This document shows, in pieces, positions 8,137 to 17,304 of a stretch of 64,000 bases of DNA; positions within the stretch are counted from its first letter, which is position 1, and every line of letters begins with the position of its first letter. The notes under the pieces were generated by a model that did no database searches, was not told the origin of the DNA, and was given only the letters and a program-made list of their open reading frames with translations. Made by a program: the position numbers and the translations under genes. The DNA is from Ignavibacterium sp. (lineage in GTDB: Bacteria > Zixibacteria > MSB-5A5 > GN15 > PGXB01). The DNA lies in the NCBI GenBank assembly GCA_020724775.1, contig DYGG01000001.1:178784-242783 (forward strand), read 5' to 3'.

Positions 8137-9219
8137 CTAATAATTCAAGTGTGTCGATCTCTTAAAAGTAAGACCGGCGTGCTTAAAGTCGTCAATATGC
8201 TCTTTCCGGAATTCGATACCGGCCATCTTGAAAAATCTGGGCCAGCCGATTCGCTCTATCCATTCGCCCATACGCTCGTATTTCCGAGCGTTCTTTGCCC
8301 AGAGTTCCACCAGGTTCTTGACCGCATCCGTCACTTCGGGCCAGCGCGGCGGATTATTGGGCAGGAATGGAATTGCCAGTTTGGAGAACATCGGCTCGTG
8401 ACGGGCATTGGAGACCTTGCCGCCGACCCAGATGGAAACGCCGTCATTGAGCGGGTCATTCAGTTTCATCGAAGGGCAGACGGTGTAGCAGTTAGCGCAG
8501 AACATACAGCGCTCTTCAATAACTTCGACGGACGGCTTGCCGCCGACGGTCGCGGGACGAATGGCCGCGGTCGGACAGGAGGCACTGACACTGGGGATTT
8601 CGCAGGTTTTATGGAGATTGTCATGGTCGATTTTGGGAGGACGGCGGTGAATCCCCAGAATGGCGATATCGGAGCAGTGCACGGCGCCGCACATATTCAG
8701 ACAGCAGGCGAGAGCGATACGGAGTTTGCCGGGGAGAACCATCGTTTCGAAATAGTCAGCCAGTTCATCCATAACCGCTTTGACAATGCCGGAGGCATCG
8801 GTTGCGGCCGAATGGCAGTGAATCCAACCTTGAGTATGGACGATACTGGAAATTGAATTCTGGAGACCTCCGACGGGATGTCCCAGAGCCTTCAAGTCTT
8901 TAATCAGAGGGTCGATGTTTTCCTGTTTGGTCAGAAGAAACTCGACGTTATGTCGGCTGGTGAAACGAAGGAAACCGTCGCAGTACTTGTCCGCCAGTTC
9001 CGCATATTTGCGGATTTTGTCGGTGCTGACCAGACGCGGCGAGCCGGCTCTGACGGTGAATAACTTGGCGCCGGTCTCGGAAACGTGAACCATTACGCCC
9101 GGCTTCAAAACTTCGTGATATTTCCACTTCCCGTAGTTCTGTTTAATAACCGGAGGAAGGAATTTTTCATAGTGCGGGGGACCTATGTCGGTCAATCTCT
9201 CTTGCATTGCTTCTGGCAT
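8137..9219 (-). CDS. dsrB: DsrB, dissimilatory sulfite reductase beta subunit
   Basis: 360 residues. The siroheme-coupled [4Fe-4S] cysteines are all present: C135 (IHCHSA) and the C172-C173-x3-C177 group (CCLNMC). A ferredoxin insert holds C238, C241, C244 and C248 ([11 protein letters not shown]). In DsrAB the beta subunit carries the catalytic siroheme, so this set indicates a working enzyme that reduces sulfite to sulfur bound on DsrC. Length and layout are normal. The gene lies 26 bp after dsrA and 11 bp before dsrD. Confidence 0.97.
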   Translation of the reverse strand: MPEAMQERLTDIGPPHYEKFLPPVIKQNYGKWKYHEVLKPGVMVHVSETGAKLFTVRAGSPRLVSTDKIRKYAELADKYCDGFLRFTSRHNVEFLLTKQENIDPLIKDLKALGHPVGGLQNSISSIVHTQGWIHCHSAATDASGIVKAVMDELADYFETMVLPGKLRIALACCLNMCGAVHCSDIAILGIHRRPPKIDHDNLHKTCEIPSVSASCPTAAIRPATVGGKPSVEVIEERCMFCANCYTVCPSMKLNDPLNDGVSIWVGGKVSNARHEPMFSKLAIPFLPNNPPRWPEVTDAVKNLVELWAKNARKYERMGEWIERIGWPRFFKMAGIEFRKEHIDDFKHAGLTFKRSTHLNY

Positions 9220-9245
9220 ATCAAACCTCTATGGCAAATTGTTAT

Positions 9246-10451
9246 TTACTTTTTTTCTTCTTCTTCATCTTCAACAAAGTACTCTTCATAGAAGACGTAA
9301 GGATTCTCGCGCGGGTGAGCGACCATCTCGGCGACCGGCTCTACGTCGATGGCTTCGAGGAAATTCCCCAAGCCGACGCGCTGGATAAATTCACCGATAC
9401 GCTCGCGGTTCTTCCCTTCCTCGCACCAGAGGTCCCAGATTCTCTCGATGACATCCTTTATCTGACGATAGGGGGCTTCAATCTTAATGAAGGGCATCAG
9501 TACTGAAGAAAGAAGGGCGCCTTCGATAATAGGGGCTTTGGAGCCGAGCAGGACTACCGCGCCGCGGTCTTTGCCGGGGCGAAGCGCCTTGGGCATAATA
9601 TTGATGCAATGCATACAGCGGCGGCAGTAACTGTTGTCGATATGAAGTTCTTTACCATCCCAGTCCATACACTTGGCCGGGCAGTTATCAACCACTTCGG
9701 AGCGGATATCCATGCCGCGGTCGGCATACTCACGAACGGCATCTTTGTCCATCTGGATGCTGTCGCGCCAGGTGCCGATTATGGAGCAGTCGGCACGGGC
9801 GATGGAGGCAACACAGTCGTTAGGACAGCCGGACATTTTGAACTTGAATTTGTAGGGGAATGCCGGACGATGCAATTCATCCTGATAATTCATAGTTAGG
9901 TCATAGGCTAATGCCAGGGTGTCATAGCACGCCCACTCGCAACGGGCGGGACCGACACAGCAAGAGGGGGTCCGGACATCGGAGCCGGAGCCACCGAGGT
10001 CGAAACCGGCCTGGGTCAACTCCGAGAAAATCGGCTCGAGATGCGGGGTGCTGGTGCCCAGGAAGATGATATCGCCGGTGGAGCCGTGCATATTGGTCAA
10101 TCCGGAGCCATGCCTTTCCCAGATATCACAGAGTTTGCGCAGGGCGTCAGATGTATAGAACCAGCCGGCCGGCTGATTAATTCTAATAGTATGGAAGTGC
10201 GATACATTGGGGAATTTGTCGGGGACATCGGAATACCGCCCGATAACGCCGCCGCCGTAGCCCATGACGCCGACAATGCCGCCATGTTTCCAGTGACCTA
10301 TTTTTTCGTTGTACGAGAGTTCCAGCTGCCCTAAAAGGTCGGCTGCCATAGGGCTTTTCTGCGCCGCAGTTTTGATTTCTTTCACAAAACTGGGCCATCG
10401 CCCTTTTTCCAACTCATCGAGTTTTGGTGTCTGTGATTTTGTTTCAGCCAT
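9246..10451 (-). CDS. dsrA: DsrA, dissimilatory sulfite reductase alpha subunit
   Basis: 401 residues. The siroheme/[4Fe-4S] motif is complete: C165-x5-C171 (CVGPARC) and C209-x3-C213 (CPNDC). The ferredoxin domain has C257, C261, C276, C279 and C282 (CRRCMHC). AAGGAG stands before ATG 10451. The C-terminus ends in an acidic run (EDEEEEKK), which is not needed for catalysis. With DsrB it forms the alpha2-beta2 enzyme that reduces sulfite with electrons from DsrL and/or the membrane complex. It is the first gene of the dsr run and is preceded by a 420-bp noncoding gap that should hold its promoter. Confidence 0.97.
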   Translation of the reverse strand: MAETKSQTPKLDELEKGRWPSFVKEIKTAAQKSPMAADLLGQLELSYNEKIGHWKHGGIVGVMGYGGGVIGRYSDVPDKFPNVSHFHTIRINQPAGWFYTSDALRKLCDIWERHGSGLTNMHGSTGDIIFLGTSTPHLEPIFSELTQAGFDLGGSGSDVRTPSCCVGPARCEWACYDTLALAYDLTMNYQDELHRPAFPYKFKFKMSGCPNDCVASIARADCSIIGTWRDSIQMDKDAVREYADRGMDIRSEVVDNCPAKCMDWDGKELHIDNSYCRRCMHCINIMPKALRPGKDRGAVVLLGSKAPIIEGALLSSVLMPFIKIEAPYRQIKDVIERIWDLWCEEGKNRERIGEFIQRVGLGNFLEAIDVEPVAEMVAHPRENPYVFYEEYFVEDEEEEKK

Positions 10452-10871
10452 TTCTTCTCCTTAAAAAATCAGAATAATGAATCTTCGATACAGATGCATG
10501 TGACTGATAATTCCCCAACAGAGACTGAATTAGACTTTTTTGACAAGCTACTAATTGTCCGATACAGATTTGGGTAGAGGAGTCACACATAGTTTTTCCC
10601 GTTTCTCAATACCTATGTTAACAAATTGAAGAAAATCAGTCAAGAAGAATTTGTGAAAAATTTCATTAAGTCGCACTCTTCAGAAAATCCCGATATCGCC
10701 TTGTCACCCGATTCTTGTCGCGGGAACTATTTATACGACATAATGTTAGAGGGTCAATATGAATTTTCGGGCAGATTCTACCCCAGGTCGAAAGCAAAAA
10801 CGGTTTTAATATATATAGTCAATCTTGCCTTGCCACCCCCGAGTTTGGCAGCGGCAGGGCAAGAATGATGG
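10452..10871. other. Intergenic region between qmoB and dsrA
   Basis: No convincing gene. A 10-base direct repeat CGATACAGAT occurs at 10486-10495 and 10560-10569. Each copy is followed by half of an inverted pair: TGTGACT just after copy 1 and AGTCACA at 10581-10587 after copy 2. The arrangement looks like regulator binding sites upstream of dsrA, but no known consensus is matched. I could not pick a convincing -35/-10 pair for dsrA. Confidence 0.4.
10824..10863 (-). terminator. Stem-loop after qmoB (possible weak terminator)
   Basis: CTTGCC...GGCAAG with an inner TGCC/GGCA extension (one mismatch between them) forms a long stem just after the qmoB stop. On the minus strand it is not followed by a clear T tract, so it may be a pause or mRNA-stabilizing hairpin rather than a full intrinsic terminator. 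Confidence 0.35.
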
Positions 10872-13133
10872 TTACATCCCCTTGTAGGGATTGGGACCGA
10901 CTTTTTCTATAGTCTCCAGAAATTCGTCAAAAATCTTCGGAATTCTGGCATAATCAGAAATGGCAACTTCGTGCAATTGTACCCGCTCTTCTTCCAAAAC
11001 TAACTGTTTCAGTTTTTCGCGGACATTGGTCATTCTGGTTGCAGCCAGTTCACTTCCTCGGATGAAGTGGCACTGGTAATCATCCCCTTTCTTGCACCCA
11101 ATAAGGAGGACACCGTCAAATCCGCTTGCCAGAGCATCACCGACCCAGATAGTATTCATGGAGCCAAGGCAGCGCAGAGGTATAATACGCACCATGGCGT
11201 TGTACTGTAATCTTTTCATCCCTGCCATATCGAGCGAGGGGAGAGCATCGTTTTCGCAAATGAAGGCGAGAATGCGAGGTTTCTCTTCGAACTCATCGGG
11301 AATATGAATTGTCTTTATCATCTGCGAAATCATATTTACGTTGTAATTCTTGAAGGAGACTATTCGCTCGGGGCAGGCGCCCATGCAGATACCGCAACGG
11401 CGACAGCGAAACGGGTTGGGCAGCGGTGTTCCTTTATCGTCTTCATCGAGAGTTCCAAAGGGGCATTCTTCCGTACACCGTTTGCATTGAGTGCATCTTT
11501 GCATAAAGAATTCGGGGAAGGAGAGGTCGCCGGAGCGGGGGTGTACGGCGGCGCCACGGGCGACTGCTTCGACCGCCTGTATTGCCTTGAGAGCGGCACC
11601 ATAGGCGTCCGATTCGGACGCGGAGAGGTCCATTGGGGCGCGCACGGTACCGGCCGCGTAGATACCGGTTCTTCTTGTTTCGTAAGGAAAACAGATATAA
11701 TGAGAATCCGGAAAGCCGTATTTGAGGGTCGGAAGGTCGGTTCCCTGACGATATGTCAGATTAAGGATTTTTGCTCCCTTTTCAGCGCCCGCCGCTTCTT
11801 TCTTACCGTCGGCAGTTAAACCATCCTGTGAGGCAGACGCTGGCTCGGTAGTTTCGGAAGCCTCCGGTGGCTCAACGGCCATTTCTGATTCATCAACTTT
11901 TGTCGTCGGCACCATGCCGGTTGCCAGCACTACCATATCCGCCGTGATCCGGATATCCTCACCCAGGAGAGTCTCCCTGACATCGATAGCGATTTTACCA
12001 CCATCATCCTTATTAACCGAGGCAATTTCACCTTTGGTCAGGAAGATAGCGTCGTCATTTTGTACCTGGGCGTAGAATAGTTCGTACTGTGCCGTGGTAC
12101 GGAGGTCGCGGTAGATTATGAATATCTTGGCGTTGGGAAATTTCTCCCTGACATAAAGGGCCTGTTTCAATGAAACCCGGCAGCAGACAGCGGAGCAGTA
12201 GGGGAGATGGTCCGGTTCGCGCGAGCCGGCACATTGAATGAAGGCGATGCTATCAATACCTTTACCATCGGAAGGTCTTTTAATACCGCCGTTGGAGACC
12301 ATCGCCTCCAGGTCAATGTTTGTTACCACATCGGGCGAAACACCGTATCCCCAGCGAGAGAGTTTGGTGAAATCGTACGGTTTCCATCCGGTTGCCTGGA
12401 CAATCGCCCCAACATTCAGTTCTGTATCGGCAGCGCCGTCATTAATAATGACCGTAAACTTACCCGGCTGACCGGAGGTCTTGGAGATGACCGCTCCTTT
12501 CTTCACTGTAATGTTGGAATGCGATTCGACTTCTCTAATTAATTCGCTAATACCAGAGTTTTCGGGAGATTGATAGGGCGGCTTCTTGGGAAATACTTTC
12601 GAGAATTTGGCTGCCCATCCACCCAGATAACTCTCTTTTTCAATTAGAATCACACTGTATCCGGCGTCGGCGGCGGCTCTGGCAGCCGTCAGTCCGGCTT
12701 TGCCGCCACCCACCACCATTATGCTCTTGCTCGTCTCTTCGACAAACGGCTGTGGCGGCTCGCTGTTGCGAACGCGGGTGACCCCCATCCGGATATAATC
12801 CTCGGCAATAATCTGGGTGTCATCATCATTCGGTTTATGGCACCAGGCGACCTGCTCGCGAAGATTGACCCGGTCGGTCAGGATATCTTTTCCAAAGTCG
12901 AACAGTTCCGGAAACGCGCGATAGGAGCAGGCGGCAACAACCACCCGGTTCACCCCATCCTTTCCAATATCATCTCTAATCGTCTCCAAGCCTTCGATGG
13001 AGCAGAGCATGTCGTGAGTTTTGCAGAGGTCTGCCTTGCCGTCTTTGAGAGCCGTGCCGACAAGTTTCTCAACGTCGATTGACTGGCTGATTTCGCACCC
13101 TTTGCAGATATATACGCCAATTTTCGGTTCCAT
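10872..13133 (-). CDS. qmoB: QmoB, HdrA/MvhD-like subunit of the quinone-interacting oxidoreductase
   Basis: 753 residues from ATG 13133, which has GGAGG and follows the qmoA stop by two bases; an upstream ATG would run back into qmoA. Parts: an N-terminal YICKGCEIS segment, an FAD motif (VVGGGKAG, about 140-147), two ferredoxin clusters (CTQCKRCTEEC and CRRCGICMGAC, 547-586), and a C-terminal MvhD/FrhD-like domain (about 620-740). The Qmo complex links APS reductase (and perhaps other sulfur enzymes) to the quinone pool. Residues 417-455 form a low-complexity Ala/Glu/Thr-rich linker that looks like a lineage-specific insertion. No qmoC follows. Confidence 0.92.
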   Translation of the reverse strand: MEPKIGVYICKGCEISQSIDVEKLVGTALKDGKADLCKTHDMLCSIEGLETIRDDIGKDGVNRVVVAACSYRAFPELFDFGKDILTDRVNLREQVAWCHKPNDDDTQIIAEDYIRMGVTRVRNSEPPQPFVEETSKSIMVVGGGKAGLTAARAAADAGYSVILIEKESYLGGWAAKFSKVFPKKPPYQSPENSGISELIREVESHSNITVKKGAVISKTSGQPGKFTVIINDGAADTELNVGAIVQATGWKPYDFTKLSRWGYGVSPDVVTNIDLEAMVSNGGIKRPSDGKGIDSIAFIQCAGSREPDHLPYCSAVCCRVSLKQALYVREKFPNAKIFIIYRDLRTTAQYELFYAQVQNDDAIFLTKGEIASVNKDDGGKIAIDVRETLLGEDIRITADMVVLATGMVPTTKVDESEMAVEPPEASETTEPASASQDGLTADGKKEAAGAEKGAKILNLTYRQGTDLPTLKYGFPDSHYICFPYETRRTGIYAAGTVRAPMDLSASESDAYGAALKAIQAVEAVARGAAVHPRSGDLSFPEFFMQRCTQCKRCTEECPFGTLDEDDKGTPLPNPFRCRRCGICMGACPERIVSFKNYNVNMISQMIKTIHIPDEFEEKPRILAFICENDALPSLDMAGMKRLQYNAMVRIIPLRCLGSMNTIWVGDALASGFDGVLLIGCKKGDDYQCHFIRGSELAATRMTNVREKLKQLVLEEERVQLHEVAISDYARIPKIFDEFLETIEKVGPNPYKGM

Positions 13134-13135
13134 TG

Positions 13136-14413
13136 TTATTTCCTCCCCGCGGCACAGATTGCCTGCATTGCGGCGCCTGTTGCCTGCTGCACACTGTTGG
13201 CGACATCGCACGGTCGAAGAACCGCCCCCGCCCCGACAATTCCGCCGCTTCCGTTGGGTACAATGAATCCATAAGAATCCCGCGTTATCGGAATAGAGGG
13301 AACTTCATCGGCGGTATTCGGCACCATTCCAATTGCCAGAACAGCCATATCGACTTCAGTTTTGGTGATAACTCCGGTAAGTGTGTTTTCCGCTTCCAGG
13401 ACTATATTTTCAGAACCGGGGACCTCGGTCAGATTGCCGACTTTGCCCCGATGGAAATGAAATTTCTGGTCCTGTTGGACCTTGACATAGAAATCTTCCA
13501 TTCTGCCGGGTGAGCGAACATCAATATAAAACATATGTATATCTGCTTCGGGATATTGGGCACGGATATAAGTTGCCTGCTTCATGGAAGCGAGACAGCA
13601 GACGGATGAACAGTAGGGGAGATGATTCTCATCGCGGGAGCCGGCGCACTGGACAAATCCGATCGATTTAATCTCTCTGCCGTCGGAAGGACGGACAATC
13701 TTTCCTCCGGTCGGACCATTCTCGGAAGCGAGCCGTTCCATAATGACATTGGTCACCACATTTTTATATTTGCCAAATCCAAGATTATCAATTCTGGTGG
13801 CGTCGTACGGTTTCCATCCGGTCGCCCAAACAGTGGAAGCAACCTTCAATGTGACCTCCTGCGTTTTCATATCAAGGTCAATGGCGGCATATCTGCAGGA
13901 TTCGACTACCTTTTTCATGGAAGGGTCTTTTATATATTTGGGGTCGATAACATATCGGACCGGATAAGCCATCAGGTGGGGAAGATATATCGCCTTGGTC
14001 CGGGAAAGGCCATAGTTGAAATCGTCATCTCTTTCGACTTCGCAGGCTTTTTCGCAATCGCCGCAGGCAGTGCATTTTTCATTGACAAAACGGGGATTCA
14101 GTTTGACCTGTACATCAAAATCGCCGGCGGCGCCGCTGAGTTTTCCAACTTCTGCCAGAGTTAGCACCCGAATGCAGGGATTAACTCTGATTCTTCTCAG
14201 GTTTATTTCTATACCGCAGGTAGGCGGGCAGAGTTTGGGGAAATACTGATTCATGGCGGCGACTCGTCCGCCAAGCGTGGCCGACCGCTCGAGCAGGACA
14301 ACCGACTTGCCGATTTCGGCCGCCTCAATGGCGGCGGTCATACCGGCGATGCCACCGCCGACAACCAAGATATCTGCTCTTATAAGGCTGGGAATAGGTT
14401 CAATTTCAGCCAT
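13136..14413 (-). CDS. qmoA: QmoA, HdrA-like flavoprotein of the quinone-interacting oxidoreductase
   Basis: 425 residues. It has an N-terminal FAD-binding GGGIAG motif (about residues 18-23), the HdrA-type segment FPKLCPPTCG, a CTACGDCEKAC iron-sulfur motif near 113-123, and the QCAGSRDENHLPYCSSVCC region shared with QmoB and HdrA. GGAGG precedes ATG 14413. It is the first gene of a two-gene unit with qmoB. Promoter and Rex-like operator lie 70-130 bp upstream. AprAB, normally the partner, is not in the window. Confidence 0.93.
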   Translation of the reverse strand: MAEIEPIPSLIRADILVVGGGIAGMTAAIEAAEIGKSVVLLERSATLGGRVAAMNQYFPKLCPPTCGIEINLRRIRVNPCIRVLTLAEVGKLSGAAGDFDVQVKLNPRFVNEKCTACGDCEKACEVERDDDFNYGLSRTKAIYLPHLMAYPVRYVIDPKYIKDPSMKKVVESCRYAAIDLDMKTQEVTLKVASTVWATGWKPYDATRIDNLGFGKYKNVVTNVIMERLASENGPTGGKIVRPSDGREIKSIGFVQCAGSRDENHLPYCSSVCCLASMKQATYIRAQYPEADIHMFYIDVRSPGRMEDFYVKVQQDQKFHFHRGKVGNLTEVPGSENIVLEAENTLTGVITKTEVDMAVLAIGMVPNTADEVPSIPITRDSYGFIVPNGSGGIVGAGAVLRPCDVANSVQQATGAAMQAICAAGRK

Positions 14414-14482
14414 AGTCTCCTCCAGATGGTCTATCTAAGTCGTTATAATATATTGCGTTACATATTTCTTGCAAGCACAACT

Positions 14483-14500
14483 TTGTGAACATATTAACAA
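14483..14500. promoter_or_regulatory. Rex-type redox operator upstream of qmoA
   Basis: The site TTGTGAACATATTAACAA has the form of Rex boxes (TTGTKAA, four bases, TTMACAA). It sits just after the expected transcription start of the qmoAB promoter (-10 at 14511-14516), a place where binding would block elongation. Rex releases DNA at high NADH and represses energy-metabolism genes, including sulfate-reduction genes in Desulfovibrio. Confidence 0.65.
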
Positions 14501-14510
14501 ACTTCATTCA

Positions 14511-14539
14511 TATATAACCGTCGTCTCCGGTTTTGTCAA
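14511..14539 (-). promoter_or_regulatory. Sigma-70 promoter for qmoAB
   Basis: The minus strand has TTGACA at 14534-14539, a 17-base spacer, and TATATA at 14511-14516. The predicted start is near 14504, leaving a leader of about 90 bases before qmoA. Confidence 0.7.
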
Positions 14540-14595
14540 GCGCTAACTGGATTATTTTGTCCTTAATAAAAATCGATGAAATACAAGAGTTGCGG

Positions 14596-16137
14596 TCACT
14601 TCGGCGCCAGTACTGGCATACCCATCATGGGCCATACAAGCCAGACAAATAGACCCAGAATAATCATAAGTATCAAACTGGCTGGGATACCCGCCCGAAA
14701 AAACTCTCCGGAGGAGAATTGACGGCTTTCATAGGCGATAGCGTTGGGGGCGGCGCCGATTAAGAACAGAAATGGCATACCGGCAGTTGCCAAAGAGGCG
14801 AAGAGGATAACCTCCGGCGCAACTCCCAGGTAGGGCGCAATTACCAGCGCCACTGGAAGGGAGATAGCGATGGCGGCGACATTCATTATGAAGTTGGTCA
14901 TTATCAGGACGAAGAAGGCGACACCCATGACGAAGACAAACCAGGAGGCGTTTTTGAACAGAAGGAGCCAATTGACCGCCAGCCAGTTGGCTGCCCCGGT
15001 TTGCCAGAGACAGAAACCGATACTCATGGCGCCGCCGAAAAGTAAGACGATATTCCAGGGGATTTCTTCAAGGTCTTTAATAGTCAGGATATTGAAGGCG
15101 AAAAAAATCAAGGTTGCCAGCAATATCAGGGCGCTTTTCTCCAGCGGCATCAGGAACGGGACAAAGGAGCGCAGTCCGAGAGCGGTGATGACCAACCCTA
15201 CAATTAGAATGGCGATAATCTCTTTGCGTGTTATTGGTCCAAGTTTGGTGTAAAGGGCTGATGCTCGCTCCCGCAGTCCGGGAATGGTACTTCTTTCCGG
15301 CTTGAAAGCAATCAGAAAGAACAGCCAGATTAAGAACACCATCAACCAGCCAATGGGAAGCATATAATAGGAGAGTTCAAAGAATGAGATTTCCCTCCCG
15401 GCCATATCTTTGAAAAAGCCGATGGCGACAGCCCCGCGAGCGGCGCCCAGAAGTGTCACTATGCTTCCGGCTCCGGCGGTAAAAGCCATCCCGATGAATA
15501 GACCCTTACCAAATCGACTGGGTCTCTGCTCATCATCGTACAATCCATAGATTGCCATCAGCAGCGGGAAAACCGCCGCGGCGACCGCCGTATGTGCCAT
15601 TATCAATGTGAGAAATGCGGTCATGGCAAAGCAGCCGAGGTATATCATGCTGGTTCGCTCGCCGACCAGGACGAGCATTTTGTAGGCCATCCTTTGCGTC
15701 AGACCGGTCTTGGTGAAAACCATCCCTATGACAAGCGAGCCGAAGATAAACCAGACCGACGGGTCCATAAAATCGGTGAAGGCGACACGGGCGTCACGAA
15801 TCAGGAAGAGGGCTTGCAGGATGCCGATGGCGATACTGGTAATTCCAATGGGGACGACTTCAAACACCCACCAGGTGGCGGCAAAGAGGAAAAGAGCGAC
15901 AGCCGCTTTTCCTTCACGGGAAAGTTCGAAATGTTTACCTAAGGGGTCGATGGCGTCGGGCCAGGGGGGCGAAAAATAGACAGCGGCAAATAGCGCCAGT
16001 CCGAGGGTAAGGAAAAAAGTTCTTTTCCAGTCGATTCTCTTTCCGGGGACTCTCGCCAGATAAACATCGGCCGGCATCGGCGGCAGCCCGCCTCTTTGAG
16101 TTGATTTATTCTTGGCGCCTTTATTTTTCCAGAACAT
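14596..16137 (-). CDS. SLC13/DASS-family sodium:anion symporter
   Basis: 513 residues from ATG 16137, which has GGAG five bases upstream; a GTG two codons earlier is an alternative. After a basic cytoplasmic N-terminus of about 40 residues there are roughly twelve membrane segments. Two re-entrant, Asn/Thr-containing regions (IMAHTAVAAA and TNFIMNVAAIAI) match the substrate/sodium-binding SNT-like motifs of DASS carriers. Members move dicarboxylates, sulfate or similar divalent anions. Its place beside qmo and dsr genes suggests sulfate or another oxyanion, but substrate cannot be read from sequence. It is the last gene of the 22.0-14.6 kb run. Confidence 0.8.
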   Translation of the reverse strand: MFWKNKGAKNKSTQRGGLPPMPADVYLARVPGKRIDWKRTFFLTLGLALFAAVYFSPPWPDAIDPLGKHFELSREGKAAVALFLFAATWWVFEVVPIGITSIAIGILQALFLIRDARVAFTDFMDPSVWFIFGSLVIGMVFTKTGLTQRMAYKMLVLVGERTSMIYLGCFAMTAFLTLIMAHTAVAAAVFPLLMAIYGLYDDEQRPSRFGKGLFIGMAFTAGAGSIVTLLGAARGAVAIGFFKDMAGREISFFELSYYMLPIGWLMVFLIWLFFLIAFKPERSTIPGLRERASALYTKLGPITRKEIIAILIVGLVITALGLRSFVPFLMPLEKSALILLATLIFFAFNILTIKDLEEIPWNIVLLFGGAMSIGFCLWQTGAANWLAVNWLLLFKNASWFVFVMGVAFFVLIMTNFIMNVAAIAISLPVALVIAPYLGVAPEVILFASLATAGMPFLFLIGAAPNAIAYESRQFSSGEFFRAGIPASLILMIILGLFVWLVWPMMGMPVLAPK

Positions 16138-16176
16138 AGTCACTCCAGATTGATTTACCGATTGCTGAGTATCACT

Positions 16177-16701
16177 TTAAAGTATTAAAGTTGCGATTTC
16201 GTGGAAAACATCGACAGAACGGATAACACCGATTACTCGTCCTTCCCTGGTAACCGGAACCAGGCTCAAATCGTTACTAACCATTTCGTAAATTACTTTC
16301 ATCAGGTGGTCGCCGGCATCGATAGTGCGAACGATAGGCAGCATAACTTCGCTCACCGGCCGTTCCGCCCGCTCGCGAATTCCGATGACAACCTTGTCAA
16401 AGGAAAGTTCCATGAGGTTGGGGTCAACCTGAATATTGAACCATTTGCTCTGCTGTTGTGACGGTGAACTGAGAAACTCCGGTTCGAGCCCGCGCATAAT
16501 GTCGCGGCGGCGCACGGTTCCCATCAGGCGATATTTCTCATCAAATACCAGCACCACTCGCGGAAGTGATTTGCGCCCGTTAATATCCAGTTCCGACTTT
16601 TCCATCTCGGCAATCGTCTGGCGCAGGGTGAACCAGTATGGGATATGGGGATACTTGTTAAGCGGTATCATTATTTCTTCAACTCGTTTGATTTCCGGCA
16701 T
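16177..16701 (-). CDS. CBS-domain protein
   Basis: 174 residues with two CBS repeats (about 5-75 and 105-170), soluble and without any other domain. CBS pairs bind adenine nucleotides or SAM and regulate partner proteins. It lies directly between the response regulator and the anion transporter (39 bp before the transporter), so control of that transporter is a reasonable guess but unproven. GGGAG stands before ATG 16701. Confidence 0.8.
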   Translation of the reverse strand: MPEIKRVEEIMIPLNKYPHIPYWFTLRQTIAEMEKSELDINGRKSLPRVVLVFDEKYRLMGTVRRRDIMRGLEPEFLSSPSQQQSKWFNIQVDPNLMELSFDKVVIGIRERAERPVSEVMLPIVRTIDAGDHLMKVIYEMVSNDLSLVPVTREGRVIGVIRSVDVFHEIATLIL

Positions 16702-16745
16702 ATATCTCCCTTCAAGTTCTTATTGTCATCTATAAATAATAAGCA

Positions 16746-17300
16746 TCACACATTTTTCAAGAAAGCGGCGATTTCATCCGGGCTGAAACCGGAGCGGGAT
16801 GCCATCTCCGGCGACTGCGCGCCGCAGCGCTCTTTCAACCGGTTCAAGTATTCCTGCTTGAACTTTGCCTCGGCCAGGCCGAACGGCTCCAGATTGAGTA
16901 TCTCCGTGAAGCGGTTGTTTTCTCTTTTTAACTGCTGGAATTTCATAGCGCGGTCAACCGTGAAAATAATCTGCTCTTTCTTAAACGGCTTGGTGATATA
17001 ATCAAAAGCCCCCCGAGCAAGAGCCTCAATGGCGCTTTCCATAGAACCGAAGGCGGTGATTATAATCACTTCCGAGTCTATATTTTTCTCTTTGATATGC
17101 TTGAGAAGATCAATGCCGTCCATCCCCGGCATTTTGAGGTCGGTAATAATGATGTCAAAATTTTGTTGGGTCAGAAGGGGGGGAACTTCCAGCGCATTGT
17201 TGGTAGTCTGAATCTGATAGGCGGTCTTCTCGCCGATAATTCTTTCCAGCAACTTTAGCATATGCACTTCATCATCGACCGCAAGTATTTTCTGCTTCAT
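16746..17300 (-). CDS. Response regulator with receiver domain and short Fis-like tail
   Basis: 184 residues. The N-terminal receiver domain (1-120) has the acidic pair D9/D10, phospho-acceptor Asp54 (TDLKMPGMDG), Thr82 and Lys104 (TKPFK), as in NtrC-type regulators. The AAA+ domain of NtrC is absent. After a short helix, residues about 138-184 (FKQEYLNRLKERCGAQSP...) resemble the helix-turn-helix tail of NtrC/Fis proteins in degenerate form. GAGGAG stands before ATG 17300. It follows the histidine kinase stop by four bases, so they are cognate partners. Confidence 0.82.
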   Translation of the reverse strand: MKQKILAVDDEVHMLKLLERIIGEKTAYQIQTTNNALEVPPLLTQQNFDIIITDLKMPGMDGIDLLKHIKEKNIDSEVIIITAFGSMESAIEALARGAFDYITKPFKKEQIIFTVDRAMKFQQLKRENNRFTEILNLEPFGLAEAKFKQEYLNRLKERCGAQSPEMASRSGFSPDEIAAFLKNV

Positions 17301-17304
17301 ATTA

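Noticed and set aside
10626-10868. 80-codon plus-strand open frame (TTG start) between dsrA and qmoB
   Set aside because: No ribosome binding site, no recognisable similarity, ends within the qmoB-proximal stem-loop; best seen as chance in noncoding DNA.
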